DNA of 64,000 bases from CAVPTL01 sp963708725 (GCA_963708725.1 CAVPTL010000002.1:62001-126000), one strand, 5' to 3'. Positions 17,129 to 25,398 are shown, counted from the stretch's first letter. Notes: generated from the sequence alone by a model not told the origin. Numbers and translations: made by a program.

Positions 17129-18607
17129 ATGGTGGAAAATCTAATTTCTCGCGCAACAGGTAGGCGAAAGGCGCTTGCCCTCGCGGTGATCGTGGCGGCC
17201 CAGTTCATGGTGGTGCTCGACATCGCGATCGTGAACGTCGCCTTGCCGGACATCAAGGGCGACCTGCACTTCGCCCAGGAAAATCTTCAGTGGGTGATCA
17301 GCGCCTATGCGATTCTCTTCGGTGGCGCGCTGCTTCTTGGCGGACGGCTGGCCGACATCTTCGGGCGCCGCCGGCTGTTCATGATCGGACTCGCGCTGTT
17401 CTCGGGCGCGTCGCTTCTCTGCGGAATCTCGTGGTCTGAGGGATCGCTGATCGCGTTTCGCGCGGTCCAGGGGCTCGGCGGAGCGCTGCTTGCGCCGGCC
17501 GCGCTCTCGATGCTGATGACGACCTTCGCCGAGGGGCCAGAGCGAAATCGCGCGCTCGGCATCTGGGGCGCCGCGTCGGGAAGCGGCGGGGCGGCAGGTG
17601 TGCTGCTGGGCGGATTCCTGACCTCCTACCTCGGCTGGTCGTGGGTGTTTTTCATCAACGTTCCGGTCGGTATCGCGGTGATCGCCGCAACGCCGTTCGT
17701 GCTCGCCGAGAGCCACGGACAGACTGAACATCGCCACTTCGATGTCGCCGGTGCGACATCGGTCACCTCCGGCCTGATGCTGCTCGTCTACGCAATGACG
17801 CGAGCCACACAGGAGGGCTGGTCGAGCCCCGTGACGCTCGCGCTGCTCGGCACCTCGGCGGCACTGATCGCAGCATTCGTCGCCATCGAGCGACGCTCGC
17901 CGGCTCCGCTTCTGCCGCTGCGGATCTTCCGGCTGCGCTCGCTGTCGGCGGCCAACGCCACCGCGGTCGTGATCGGGGCTGTGACCTTCTCGCAGTTCTT
18001 TTTGCTGACGCTCTACATGCAGCAGGTACTTGGCTACTCGGCGATCGAGACCGGCGTCGCCTTTGCGGCAACGACCTTCACGATCATCGTGTTCTCCAAC
18101 GTCTCGCAGAAGCTCGTGACCCGCTACGGCGTGCGCAATGTGCTCACGGCGGGGCTGCTTCTGGACGCAATCGGGCTGGCGCAGTTCACCCAGCTTCCGG
18201 TGCACGGGCACTACTTCTGGGATCTGTTCCCCGCCTTTGTGATCAGCGGGATCGGTCTGGCCATGTCGTTCGTGCCGGTCACGATCGCCGGTCTGTCCGG
18301 CGTCCAACGCGCCGATGCCGGCATCGCCTCAGGGCTGATCAACACCAGCCGCCAGGTCGGCGGCGCGGTGGGGCTGGCCGCGGTGACCACGATTGCGGCC
18401 GCCTACACGACGGTCGGTGGTACCCCGACGATCGCGGCTGTCGATAGCGGGCTTACTCATGGATTCCAGGTGGCGTTCGTGGTGCTGGCAGGCATGGCTG
18501 TTGCCGGCGCAGCGATCGCAGCCACCATGCTCGCGCCCAAGGCCCGGCCCGCGGACGTCGAAGTCATTCAATCCGAACCAACCCCTTCACTCAAGGAGGC
18601 AGCATGA
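17129..18607 (+). CDS. DHA2-family (14-TM) multidrug efflux MFS transporter
   Basis: This 492-residue protein has 14 hydrophobic segments and DHA2 motifs: LDIAIVNVALPDI in TM1, GGRLADIFGRRR as motif A after TM2, and GAASGSGGAAGVLLGG as motif C in TM5. EmrB/QacA-type antiporters expel lipophilic drugs using the proton gradient. AGGGG precedes the ATG. It is controlled by the divergent MarR gene, and a small gene is coupled at its end by ATGA. Confidence 0.93.
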   Translation: MVENLISRATGRRKALALAVIVAAQFMVVLDIAIVNVALPDIKGDLHFAQENLQWVISAYAILFGGALLLGGRLADIFGRRRLFMIGLALFSGASLLCGISWSEGSLIAFRAVQGLGGALLAPAALSMLMTTFAEGPERNRALGIWGAASGSGGAAGVLLGGFLTSYLGWSWVFFINVPVGIAVIAATPFVLAESHGQTEHRHFDVAGATSVTSGLMLLVYAMTRATQEGWSSPVTLALLGTSAALIAAFVAIERRSPAPLLPLRIFRLRSLSAANATAVVIGAVTFSQFFLLTLYMQQVLGYSAIETGVAFAATTFTIIVFSNVSQKLVTRYGVRNVLTAGLLLDAIGLAQFTQLPVHGHYFWDLFPAFVISGIGLAMSFVPVTIAGLSGVQRADAGIASGLINTSRQVGGAVGLAAVTTIAAAYTTVGGTPTIAAVDSGLTHGFQVAFVVLAGMAVAGAAIAATMLAPKARPADVEVIQSEPTPSLKEAA

Positions 18608-18852
18608 CAATCATGCACGAATCCACCTACACCGACGATCGCGAGCTGGTACTCGGGCAAGAGATCGACGACCTGCTGCTGCGACTGCGGGGCCTGGTGT
18701 TGGTTGGCGACCTGCTGGCCCAGCGGGGAGCATCGTTCGCCGAGATCGATGCCCACGCTCAGGAGGCCCACCGTGTTCGCGCCGAGCTGGCTCAGCTGAT
18801 CGGCGGGCGTGAGCTTGGCCTGGACGATCACGGGTTCGGGACGGCGGCCTGA
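18604..18852 (+). CDS. Small hypothetical protein coupled to the efflux pump
   Basis: The 82-residue acidic protein is mostly helical (GQEIDDLLLRLRGLVLVGDLLAQRG, then IDAHAQEAHRVRAELAQLIGG) and may form a coiled coil. It has no membrane segment. Its ATG overlaps the pump stop (ATGA), and AAGGAGG lies 6 bases upstream, so it is a real translationally coupled gene. No family is recognised. Confidence 0.75.
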   Translation: MTIMHESTYTDDRELVLGQEIDDLLLRLRGLVLVGDLLAQRGASFAEIDAHAQEAHRVRAELAQLIGGRELGLDDHGFGTAA

Positions 18853-18948
18853 TCCGAGCGGTGGCGGGGCCCGGCGCGCGTTTTGCGCGGCGGGCCGGCA
18901 GGTCATAGGATCGGGGTCGGTCCGGATGTTCTGGGGAAGGGGCGAGAG

Positions 18949-19377
18949 ATGCGAAGAACTTTGGCTGTGGTCGCGATCGCGTGTCTGGGAGTGATGCTCT
19001 CCGCTGCCGGTGGACTCGCCGCGACGCCGGGTTCGGGCGCCTTCAGTGGCTTCAAGGGCAAGGTCAGCTGCCACTGGGTGCGCACGTCGACCGTGACGAC
19101 CGTCCGCTGCTGGGGACTCGGCCGCCCGGGATCCAACAACGCCCTCTCCACCGGCGACAAAAGCGGTCGCATCGCCCGCACCCAGTGGCACCCGCCGGTC
19201 GGAAAGCCGATGGTGTTCGGCCACAAGTACAACCTCGGAAACGGCGTCACCTGCGCGTATCGCTGGCACAACGTGACCGACACCTCCAAGGTCAAGTCGG
19301 TTCAGTGCGCCACATCCGTCGGCGGTCCGCTGATCTTTGCCACCCCCGCCGGCGTTTCGGCCAACATCAACCCGTAG
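18949..19377 (+). CDS. Small secreted four-cysteine protein
   Basis: From the ATG at 18949 the protein has 142 residues. A signal peptide (MRRTLAVVAIACLGVML, cleavage near GGLAA) precedes a mature domain with four cysteines (SCHW, RCWG, TCAYRW, VQCA), likely two disulfides. Aromatic residues are regularly placed near the cysteines, as in small secreted beta proteins. No enzymatic signature is seen. The frame extends upstream, but the sequence before the signal peptide is not plausible. Confidence 0.7.
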   Translation: MRRTLAVVAIACLGVMLSAAGGLAATPGSGAFSGFKGKVSCHWVRTSTVTTVRCWGLGRPGSNNALSTGDKSGRIARTQWHPPVGKPMVFGHKYNLGNGVTCAYRWHNVTDTSKVKSVQCATSVGGPLIFATPAGVSANINP

Positions 19378-19393
19378 CCGCGCCATGAATGGA

Positions 19394-19430
19394 CCATGAA
19401 TAAATGGTGCCTGGCACCATTTATTCATGG
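19394..19430. repeat. Dispersed palindrome, copy 4 (37 bp, perfect, variant arms)
   Basis: The arms CCATGAATAAATGGTGCC and its exact reverse complement flank a single T. Compared with the other copies, both arms differ in the same paired positions, so base pairing is kept. The right arm includes the ATG (19427-19429) that opens the MOSC gene reading frame. Confidence 0.9.
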
Positions 19431-20251
19431 TGGTGTCTGCGATAGGCGTGTATCCGGTCAAATCGCTGGCCGGTCGGTGGGTGGAGTCGGCCACGGTCGA
19501 GCGCTGGGGGCTGCGCGGTGATCGGCGCTGGCTGGCGCTGGACCCTGACGGAAGCGTGCTGACCGCGCGCGACCATCGCCAGATGCTCGCGGTGGCGGCG
19601 AGCGCTACCGAGGGCGGGGGGCTTCAGCTGGCGGCCCGGGATGGCTTGACTCTCAACGTCGAGCCGCCGGTTGCGGGTGAGTTCGCCGAGACGACGCTAT
19701 CGCGCGTGGGCCAGGTGCGTCTGGCTGAGCCGAGCGCGAGCGAGTGGCTGTCGCACCAGATTGGCCGTTCCGTGCGGCTCGCGTGGCTCGACGATCCGCG
19801 GCGCCGATCGGTGTCGGCTGAGCACGGCGGCCACGCCGGAGACGTGCTCAGCCTCGCAGACGCTGGACCGCTCTTGCTCACCACCACCGCATCGCTTCGC
19901 CGGCTCAATCAATGGATTCTCGAGGGCGCGGTGGAGCGCGGAGAGACGTCGGTGGACGAGATCGTGATGCTGCGGTTTCGGCCGAGCGTCGTAGTCGATG
20001 GCTGCGATACGGCGTTTGCCGAGGACGACTGGCGGGGGGTGCGTGTCGGTGGCGTGCGGTTTCGGTTTGCCGAACACTGCGACCGGTGTGTTCTGACGAC
20101 CGTTGACCCGGAGACGCTCAAGCCGGGGAAGGAGCCGCTTCGCACCCTGGCACGCCACCGCCAGTGGGATCACAAGACCTTCTTCGGCGTCAGGCTGATC
20201 CCGACCACCGAGGGCTCGATCCAGGTGGGTGACCCGGTGACCGCCGAGTAG
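19427..20251 (+). CDS. MOSC-domain molybdenum cofactor protein (mARC/YcbX-like)
   Basis: The 274-residue protein has the MOSC N-terminal beta-barrel domain (SAIGVYPVKSLAG, then GLRGDRRWLALDPDG) and the MOSC core ending in EHCDRCVLTTVDP. C221 matches the cysteine that ligates molybdenum in mARC proteins, followed by the conserved TTVD. Such proteins reduce N-hydroxylated compounds with electrons from a ferredoxin or flavoprotein. The ATG lies within the palindromic repeat; GTG at 19430 or 19433 could be the native start. No ribosome binding site is evident. Confidence 0.88.
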   Translation: MVVSAIGVYPVKSLAGRWVESATVERWGLRGDRRWLALDPDGSVLTARDHRQMLAVAASATEGGGLQLAARDGLTLNVEPPVAGEFAETTLSRVGQVRLAEPSASEWLSHQIGRSVRLAWLDDPRRRSVSAEHGGHAGDVLSLADAGPLLLTTTASLRRLNQWILEGAVERGETSVDEIVMLRFRPSVVVDGCDTAFAEDDWRGVRVGGVRFRFAEHCDRCVLTTVDPETLKPGKEPLRTLARHRQWDHKTFFGVRLIPTTEGSIQVGDPVTAE

Positions 20252-20279
20252 CTGGGGGATCCCACGGTACAGTGGCGAG

Positions 20280-21368
20280 ATGGGTGGAGCGCGGCGCAGA
20301 AGCTTGACGATTGGTGCCGTGATGGTGGCGCTCTTTGCGGCGGGCGTCGCTTCGGCCAGCCGCGCCCAGGCGGCGGCTCCGACGCTGTCCCAGCTGGTCG
20401 GACAGCGGATGGTGATCGCATTTTCGGGCACGACCGCCAACTCGCGACTGCTCGGCCGGATCCGCGCCGGGCAGGTTGGCGGGGTGATTCTGTTCGGCTC
20501 GAACGTCGTATCGCCCGCGCAGGTCTCGGCGCTGACCGCGTCGTTGCAAGCGGCCGCGCGGGCGGGTGGTCAGCCACGCCTACTGATCACCGTCGACCAG
20601 GAGGGTGGTCAGGTCAAGCGGTTCGCATGGGCGCCGCCGCATCGCTCGGCCAAGCAGCTTGGAACGTTGCCGCAATCGGCGGTGCAGGCCAGTGGCGCCG
20701 GCACCGGCCAGGCGCTTCACCGGCTTGGTGTGAACGTCGATCTGGCACCGGTCGCTGACGTTCCGGCAGGGCCGGCGGACTTCATCGAGCAGCAGCAGCG
20801 GGCGTTTTCGACCAGCCGCTTCACCGTCTCGCTGGACGCGGCCGCGTTTGCGACCGGGCTCGAGCACAGCGGCGTGTGGCCGACGTACAAGCACTTCCCC
20901 GGGCTCGGTCACGCCACTGTCTCGACCGACGTCGCGCCGGTGACGATCACCGACTCCCAGGCCGTGATCCAGCGCGGACTCCTGCCCTACAAGGTCGCGT
21001 TGTCGCGCAAGCTCGACCCGATCGTGATGCTGTCCAACGCCACCTACAAGAACCTCGGTGGCCAGCCCGCCGTGTGGTCGCCGTCGATCATCCGCGGCCT
21101 GCTTCGCGGCCGGCTCGGCTTCACCGGCGTCACCATCACCGACTCACTCGACGGAGCGTCGGCCACGCGCGGACTTGCGATCACGACGACCGCGGTTCGC
21201 AGTGCCAAGGCGGGCGCCGACATGCTGCTCATCACGGGCTCCCAGAAAGAGAGTCAGGCCGTCTTTACCGCGTTGGTCAAGGCCGCCAAGGCGGGATCGC
21301 TTCCGACCTCGCAGCTGCATGCCTCCTACAGCCGCATCCGCACCTTCAAGGCCGGTTTGCCCCGCTGA
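20280..21368 (+). CDS. Secreted glycoside hydrolase family 3 (NagZ-like)
   Basis: This 362-residue protein starts with a signal peptide (cleavage near SRAQA-A). It contains GH3 motifs GGVILFGSNV, LITVDQEGGQVKR, VNVDLAPVADV and YKHFPGLGHATVSTD. GVTITDSLDG holds the likely nucleophile Asp. It resembles beta-N-acetylhexosaminidases that act on peptidoglycan fragments. The NagZ catalytic dyad loop usually reads KHFPGHG; here the second His is replaced by Leu, with a His two residues later, a known variation in actinobacterial members. It should act outside the membrane. Confidence 0.88.
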   Translation: MGGARRRSLTIGAVMVALFAAGVASASRAQAAAPTLSQLVGQRMVIAFSGTTANSRLLGRIRAGQVGGVILFGSNVVSPAQVSALTASLQAAARAGGQPRLLITVDQEGGQVKRFAWAPPHRSAKQLGTLPQSAVQASGAGTGQALHRLGVNVDLAPVADVPAGPADFIEQQQRAFSTSRFTVSLDAAAFATGLEHSGVWPTYKHFPGLGHATVSTDVAPVTITDSQAVIQRGLLPYKVALSRKLDPIVMLSNATYKNLGGQPAVWSPSIIRGLLRGRLGFTGVTITDSLDGASATRGLAITTTAVRSAKAGADMLLITGSQKESQAVFTALVKAAKAGSLPTSQLHASYSRIRTFKAGLPR

Positions 21369-21376
21369 CGCCTCCG

Positions 21377-21407
21377 GTGAATAACGGTGCCTGGCACCGT
21401 TATTCAC
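21377..21407. repeat. Dispersed palindrome, copy 5 (31 bp, perfect)
   Basis: GTGAATAACGGTGCC, a single T and the exact reverse complement lie between two convergent genes. On the minus strand the arm supplies the TGA stop (21406-21404) of the winged-helix gene. Confidence 0.9.
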
Positions 21408-22447
21408 TCAAAGCGAACGGTGATCGGTTTGACGAGACCGGGGAGTGGGAGGGACGCGGCTTCGGCTTCGACCGCGTCGCGTTCGGCCGCGGTGGGGCGT
21501 CCCCAGGTCTGGATCGTGAGTTTCTCGTTGGCACGGCGCCACGTTCCCCGAATCTCGCCGTCGAGCATCACGGCGCCGGGCCACACGCGGGGAGTCCACA
21601 GCTCGCCGCGGCGATCGGCATCTGCGACGAGCAGTTCGCGGTCGCGGCCCTGCATCAGGAAGTAGGCATCGCCGCTTGGCAGTAGCCGCGCCGCTGCCGC
21701 GGCGACTGGGTCGGCGCGGAACAGCGGCTCATCGCGAGTGAGGATCCACGCGTCGCCCACCGGCGTGCGAACAGCGGTCAGCGACGGTTGAAGCGCAGCG
21801 AACGCGGCTGCACCCGCGCGAGCAGAGATCCCCGCCCAGCGAGCGAACGCTTCGGGGGTTGCCGGGCCATAGATGTGCAGGTACCGGCGGGCCAGCTCGA
21901 GCCGAGCAGCGATCGGGTCGTCTGGAGGGGGCGGCACCGTCCACACGGTGGGCGCTCGCGCCCCGGCCCACCGGATCAGCACGGTGCCCGTCGCGGCGGC
22001 ATACCGAAGTGCGTTGGGGTCAATCCCGAGTGCGTGGCCAGCCTCGCCGTACGGCATTTGCGCGTCACCGAGGTGGGCCGCGAGCCGAGCGGCCGTCTCG
22101 TCTGCCCGTTTTTGGCCACGGGCATCGTCGGGGTACCTGCCGCGGGAGAACACCGCGAGGTCACGCCGGGCGACCACGTAGACCTGAAACCGCGGCCCCC
22201 ACAGCTGGACGAGCGATTCGTCCTCCCAGATGGACGGCTCGGCGCCCTCAACGCGCGCATGGATCGAGAGCAGCGCCGCCCGCGGCATGCTGTCCTGGAG
22301 GCCGGCCCACGCGGCCTGCCGCAGCGACCGTCGCCCCGGCGCAAGCCGCTCGTCGAGCGCGTTCGTGCGGCGGCGAAAGCCAAGGATCTGTGGCCTGGTG
22401 AGCACGAGCGGCACGACCCGAAGCACTATTGCCCTTTTCGGACACAT
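21404..22447 (-). CDS. Winged-helix DNA-binding protein of the HTH_42 (YcaQ-like) family
   Basis: From the ATG at 22447 the protein has 347 residues. It shows the family pattern: an Arg-rich N-terminus (VLTRPQILGFRRR), AWAGLQDSMPRAALLSIHARVEG, LVQLWGPRFQVYVVARRD, and a C-terminal LLPSGDAYFLMQGRDRELL. YcaQ/AlkX proteins are DNA glycosylases acting on cross-links, but the actinobacterial branch is largely uncharacterised and lacks a clear QxD motif here. It is divergent from the ArsR gene across the operator and ends inside a palindrome. Confidence 0.8.
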   Translation of the reverse strand: MCPKRAIVLRVVPLVLTRPQILGFRRRTNALDERLAPGRRSLRQAAWAGLQDSMPRAALLSIHARVEGAEPSIWEDESLVQLWGPRFQVYVVARRDLAVFSRGRYPDDARGQKRADETAARLAAHLGDAQMPYGEAGHALGIDPNALRYAAATGTVLIRWAGARAPTVWTVPPPPDDPIAARLELARRYLHIYGPATPEAFARWAGISARAGAAAFAALQPSLTAVRTPVGDAWILTRDEPLFRADPVAAAAARLLPSGDAYFLMQGRDRELLVADADRRGELWTPRVWPGAVMLDGEIRGTWRRANEKLTIQTWGRPTAAERDAVEAEAASLPLPGLVKPITVRFE

Positions 22448-22451
22448 CTGC

Positions 22452-22477
22452 AATACTGAACTCAATGGTTCAGTATT
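22452..22477. promoter_or_regulatory. Probable ArsR operator covering the ArsR start codon
   Basis: AATACTGAAC-N6-GTTCAGTATT is a perfect 10-base inverted repeat. Its central TCAATG contains the ATG of the ArsR gene. It sits 5 bases upstream of the divergent winged-helix start codon. Bound ArsR would block both promoters. The motif type is usual for ArsR-AHSA1 operons. Confidence 0.75.
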
Positions 22478-22776
22478 CACCCAGCGTCGACCGCGCGTTC
22501 GTGGCTCTGGCCGACCCGAATCGTCGAGCGGTGCTCGAGCGATTGGGCTCGGGCAGCGCGACCATCAGCGAACTCGCCGAACCGTTCGGCATGTCGCTGA
22601 CGGGGATGAAGAAACACATCCGGCTGCTCGAGGAGGCCGAGCTCGTGACCACGGAGAAGGTCGGCCGCGTTCGCAGATGCACGCTTGTGCCCTACGCATT
22701 CGAGGGTATGAGCACGTGGCTACAGCGGCTCGACCGGTTTGCACAGGTCGTCGAACGCACGAAAGGAACACGATGA
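22465..22776 (+). CDS. ArsR-family transcriptional regulator
   Basis: The 103-residue protein has the ArsR winged helix: DPNRRAVLERLGSGSATISELAEPFGMSLTGMKKHIRLLEEAELV with the wing TEKVGRVRRCTL. It has no Cys-rich metal site, so it probably senses something other than metal or acts constitutively. It overlaps the AHSA1 gene by ATGA. The start codon is inside its predicted operator, leaving no room for a ribosome binding site and suggesting a leaderless transcript. Confidence 0.92.
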   Translation: MVQYSPSVDRAFVALADPNRRAVLERLGSGSATISELAEPFGMSLTGMKKHIRLLEEAELVTTEKVGRVRRCTLVPYAFEGMSTWLQRLDRFAQVVERTKGTR

Positions 22777-23213
22777 GCACCTCCGTCACCACCCCAAACG
22801 AACTGGAGATCCGCCTCGAGCGGGTCTTCGACGCCCCGCGTGAGCACGTCTTCTCGATCTGGACGGATCCCGAACTGATCCCCGAATGGTGGGGCGACGG
22901 CACGGTCGTCGAGCAGATGGACGTCCGATCCGGTGGCACCTACAGGTTCCGCACCACGCGCGGGGTTGTCGAGGGCGAGTACCGCGAGGTGGAGCCTCCG
23001 TCTCGGCTCGTGCAGACGTTCCAAAACCATCTCCAGACGCTCGAGTTTGAGGATCTCGGCGGGCAGACGAGGCTCACTCAGACGATGCATTTCGAGTCGA
23101 CCGAGCAGCGTGACACAACCATGAACTATGGCGTCGAGAAGGGCTCGGCGGCCGGCTTCAAGCGGATCGATGCGGTACTCGAAACACTCTCTCGAAAGGG
23201 CTTGACCCAATGA
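22773..23213 (+). CDS. SRPBCC/AHSA1-family ligand-binding protein
   Basis: The 146-residue protein has the AHSA1 fold: LEIRLERVFDAPREHVFSIWTDPELIPEWWG, DVRSGGTYRFRT and the C-terminal GVEKGSAAGFKRIDAVLE helix. These START-like proteins bind hydrophobic ligands. They are usually found directly behind an ArsR regulator, as here, linked by ATGA at both ends of the gene. Confidence 0.92.
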   Translation: MSTSVTTPNELEIRLERVFDAPREHVFSIWTDPELIPEWWGDGTVVEQMDVRSGGTYRFRTTRGVVEGEYREVEPPSRLVQTFQNHLQTLEFEDLGGQTRLTQTMHFESTEQRDTTMNYGVEKGSAAGFKRIDAVLETLSRKGLTQ

Positions 23214-23446
23214 AGACGATGACGTGTGAGCAGCTGGGCGGACCGTGCGGTCTCCAACATCATGGAGACAGCGCGGACGAGGTCATCAAGGCACAGGACC
23301 GCCACCTCAAAGACGCGGTCGCAAACGGTGATGAAACCCACCAAAGCGCCCTCAAGAGCATGAAGGGCCGGTGGAAGAACCCGATCTCGGGAATGGGGTG
23401 GTACCGACAGGTGAAGCGGGACTTCGCCTCGCTTCCGGAGGACTGA
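23210..23446 (+). CDS. DUF1059-like small protein
   Basis: This 78-residue protein begins MKTMTCEQLGGPCGLQHHG, the hallmark of DUF1059 with Cys6 and Cys13. The rest is a charged helical tail ending FASLPED, longer than the usual ~55-60 residues. Its ATG overlaps the AHSA1 stop (ATGA), making it the third gene of the ArsR operon. The role is unknown; the two cysteines may bind metal. Confidence 0.82.
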   Translation: MKTMTCEQLGGPCGLQHHGDSADEVIKAQDRHLKDAVANGDETHQSALKSMKGRWKNPISGMGWYRQVKRDFASLPED

Positions 23447-23519
23447 AAAGGCGTATCCTCGGCGCTCGGCGTCGTCACTCTCGCGGTTCCCACTGGACAG
23501 ACACCGTAAACTGGTGGTG

Positions 23520-23912
23520 ATGGATCATCACACCGCGCGACGCCTTCGGATCATCACCGGCATGGTGGTGGCAGTGGTGGTGGTCGGGGCGGCGATGTGC
23601 TCCTACGCCTGGCAGGGCGAGCGTCACATCGTGGCCTCGGTCTACTTCGGCGTGGTTGTCGGGATCCTGGCGACGTGGCTGGCCCGCGGCGTCCTCCGGC
23701 TCGCCGGCGTTCCTGGTTGGAACTCGTCGCCAGGTGCCGGGCTTCGCAACCCCATCGACGCGGTCGGCTTGTGGTACCGCGATCTGGCGACGTGGAAGCA
23801 GGTTGGGCTGGCCTTGATCGTGCCCCAAGCGGTCGTGCTCTGGTGGTTGATCTACCAGTTTCGGCGCGGCTGGTTCGGCCCGCCGGCGGAGTCGGGGCGA
23901 GCAGTCGCATAA
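23520..23912 (+). CDS. Three-TM membrane protein, hypothetical
   Basis: The 130-residue protein has membrane segments at about 10-28, 40-60 and 95-115, with a loop containing GWNSSPGAGLRNPIDAVGLWYRDL between the second and third. Consecutive GTG, GTG and ATG codons (23514-23522) are alternative starts, and the ATG is chosen. No family is recognised. It stands alone between the ArsR operon and the reductase gene. Confidence 0.6.
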   Translation: MDHHTARRLRIITGMVVAVVVVGAAMCSYAWQGERHIVASVYFGVVVGILATWLARGVLRLAGVPGWNSSPGAGLRNPIDAVGLWYRDLATWKQVGLALIVPQAVVLWWLIYQFRRGWFGPPAESGRAVA

Positions 23913-23952
23913 CGCGGCTTCCCGCTGGGAGCTGCCCGACTAAGCTCTGGCC

Positions 23953-24510
23953 GTGGAAGTCGTCTGGTACACCGCAGCCTCGATCGACGGGCGGATCGCC
24001 GATGGCAGTGAGAGCCTCGGGTTTCTCGACATGATCGGCGAACGCGAGGGCGCCGAGACCGAGTTCTCGGAGTTCATCGCGGGGATTGATGCGCTGCTGA
24101 TGGGAGCACAGACCTTGCGCTGGCTGGTGGGCCAGGGACACGCCTTGCCACACCGCGGCCTGCCGATCTGGCTGCTCACCCACGATCGGGAGCTCGCGGT
24201 CGCAGCCGTTGCCGCTGACGCCGAAACGCCGGTGCATCACGTCGAGGGTGAGATCGGTCCGGTGTTGGATGAGATCGCCGCCGCCGGGCACCGTCGCACG
24301 TGGCTCTGCGGCGGTGGCGACGTGGCTGCCCAGGCACTGGCCGCCGATCGGCTCGATCAGGTGATCGTCACCATCGCGCCAACCGCCCTTGGCGCGGGCC
24401 CGGCCCTGTTCGACGGCGACGATATGCCTCAGCGCCGCTTCAACCTGGTGGAGTGCACCGCAGTCGGCGGCGACGCCGCTCGCCTCCGCTGGGTGCGTGA
24501 TCGCGGCTGA
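23953..24510 (+). CDS. Dihydrofolate-reductase-family (RibD C-terminal-like) reductase
   Basis: This 185-residue protein has the DHFR/RibD fold: VVWYTAASIDGRIAD, ALLMGAQTLRWL, LTHDRELA, LCGGGDVAAQALAADRLDQVIVTIAPTALGAGPALF. This is the family often annotated as a dihydrofolate reductase homologue with NADPH binding, not a core FolA. It starts with GTG. The substrate is unknown. Confidence 0.88.
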   Translation: MEVVWYTAASIDGRIADGSESLGFLDMIGEREGAETEFSEFIAGIDALLMGAQTLRWLVGQGHALPHRGLPIWLLTHDRELAVAAVAADAETPVHHVEGEIGPVLDEIAAAGHRRTWLCGGGDVAAQALAADRLDQVIVTIAPTALGAGPALFDGDDMPQRRFNLVECTAVGGDAARLRWVRDRG

Positions 24511-24546
24511 TCCGTACTGCTCGCCGCCGCCGATGGGGGCCCCGGA

Positions 24547-25398
24547 CTACCGGCTGCTCTTCGTTGCGACGATACAGCGGGCCAGGCCCGGAATCCGTAC
24601 AGTCCCGTCTCGTTCGTAGGCGCTGACCTTGGCAATCACAGCTTCGGCGATCCGATCGCGGGCCGGTTCGTCGACCTGCTGAAGCGCGGCAACTGCAAGC
24701 GAGACGTGCTCGCTGATCATCTCCCAGTACTCGGCGGGCGATCGCGTCACGAGTTCCACGGCGACCTCCCACTCGGCAACATCGCACAGCCCGGCGGCCT
24801 CGTAGAGGGCGGTGACATATCCCGGGGCGGCGCACCGGAACATGTTCGGCCGGTCCGGGTCGGGTGGCGCCAACACCACCTCGGTCGCGATTGCCTTCAT
24901 GGCAATGGTTGTCCACGGGTTTTCGTCGGGCTTGACCCAGACCGACGAGCAGACACGTCCGCCCGGTCTGAGCACACGCGCGAACTCGGCCGTTGCCCTG
25001 GCGACATCGGGAAAGAACATGTACCCAAACCGCACCGAGATGCTGTCGAATGTCGCGTCTCCGAACGGCAGGTCATCAGCGCTGCACACCCTCGTCTCAA
25101 AGTTGGTGATCCCCTGAGCTTCTGCGCGTCGAGTCGCGATCTCGAGCATCTCACCCGCCAGGTCGGTCAGAACGACGTGTCCCCTCGGCGCGGCCCGGGC
25201 GATGGTCAGCCCCGGCTCACCCGTGCCCGACGCGATATCGAGGTGCTGCTGACCATCGGCGATCTCAAGGTGCTCGATCATCGCCGTTGCGACCGGGCTG
25301 AGCTGATTCATGATGACCGCGTCCCACTTCTCCCAGCCTGCGGAGAGCCCGGCCCATGCCAGCCGCTGCCCCTCCTGAATCTCATCACCGCTCGACAT
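24547..25398 (-). CDS. Class I SAM-dependent methyltransferase (UbiE-like)
   Basis: The 283-residue protein has motif I LDIASGTGEPGLTIA, motif II with the acidic residue VVLTDLAGEML, the post-II motif CSADDLPFGDATFDSISVRFGYMFFPD and ARVLRPGGRV. A GGGGGAGG site precedes the ATG. The N-terminal WEKWDAVIMNQLSPVATAM resembles UbiE/COQ5-like enzymes that methylate small lipophilic acceptors. The substrate is not predictable. Confidence 0.9.
   Translation of the reverse strand: MSSGDEIQEGQRLAWAGLSAGWEKWDAVIMNQLSPVATAMIEHLEIADGQQHLDIASGTGEPGLTIARAAPRGHVVLTDLAGEMLEIATRRAEAQGITNFETRVCSADDLPFGDATFDSISVRFGYMFFPDVARATAEFARVLRPGGRVCSSVWVKPDENPWTTIAMKAIATEVVLAPPDPDRPNMFRCAAPGYVTALYEAAGLCDVAEWEVAVELVTRSPAEYWEMISEHVSLAVAALQQVDEPARDRIAEAVIAKVSAYERDGTVRIPGLARCIVATKSSR

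Noticed and set aside
3134..21407. CRISPR-like array from the spaced repeats
   Set aside because: The copies are kilobases apart with no regular spacers and no cas genes.
20876..21685. An open frame reading through palindrome copy 5
   Set aside because: It is out of frame with the GH3 gene and open only because the palindrome has a stop-free frame.
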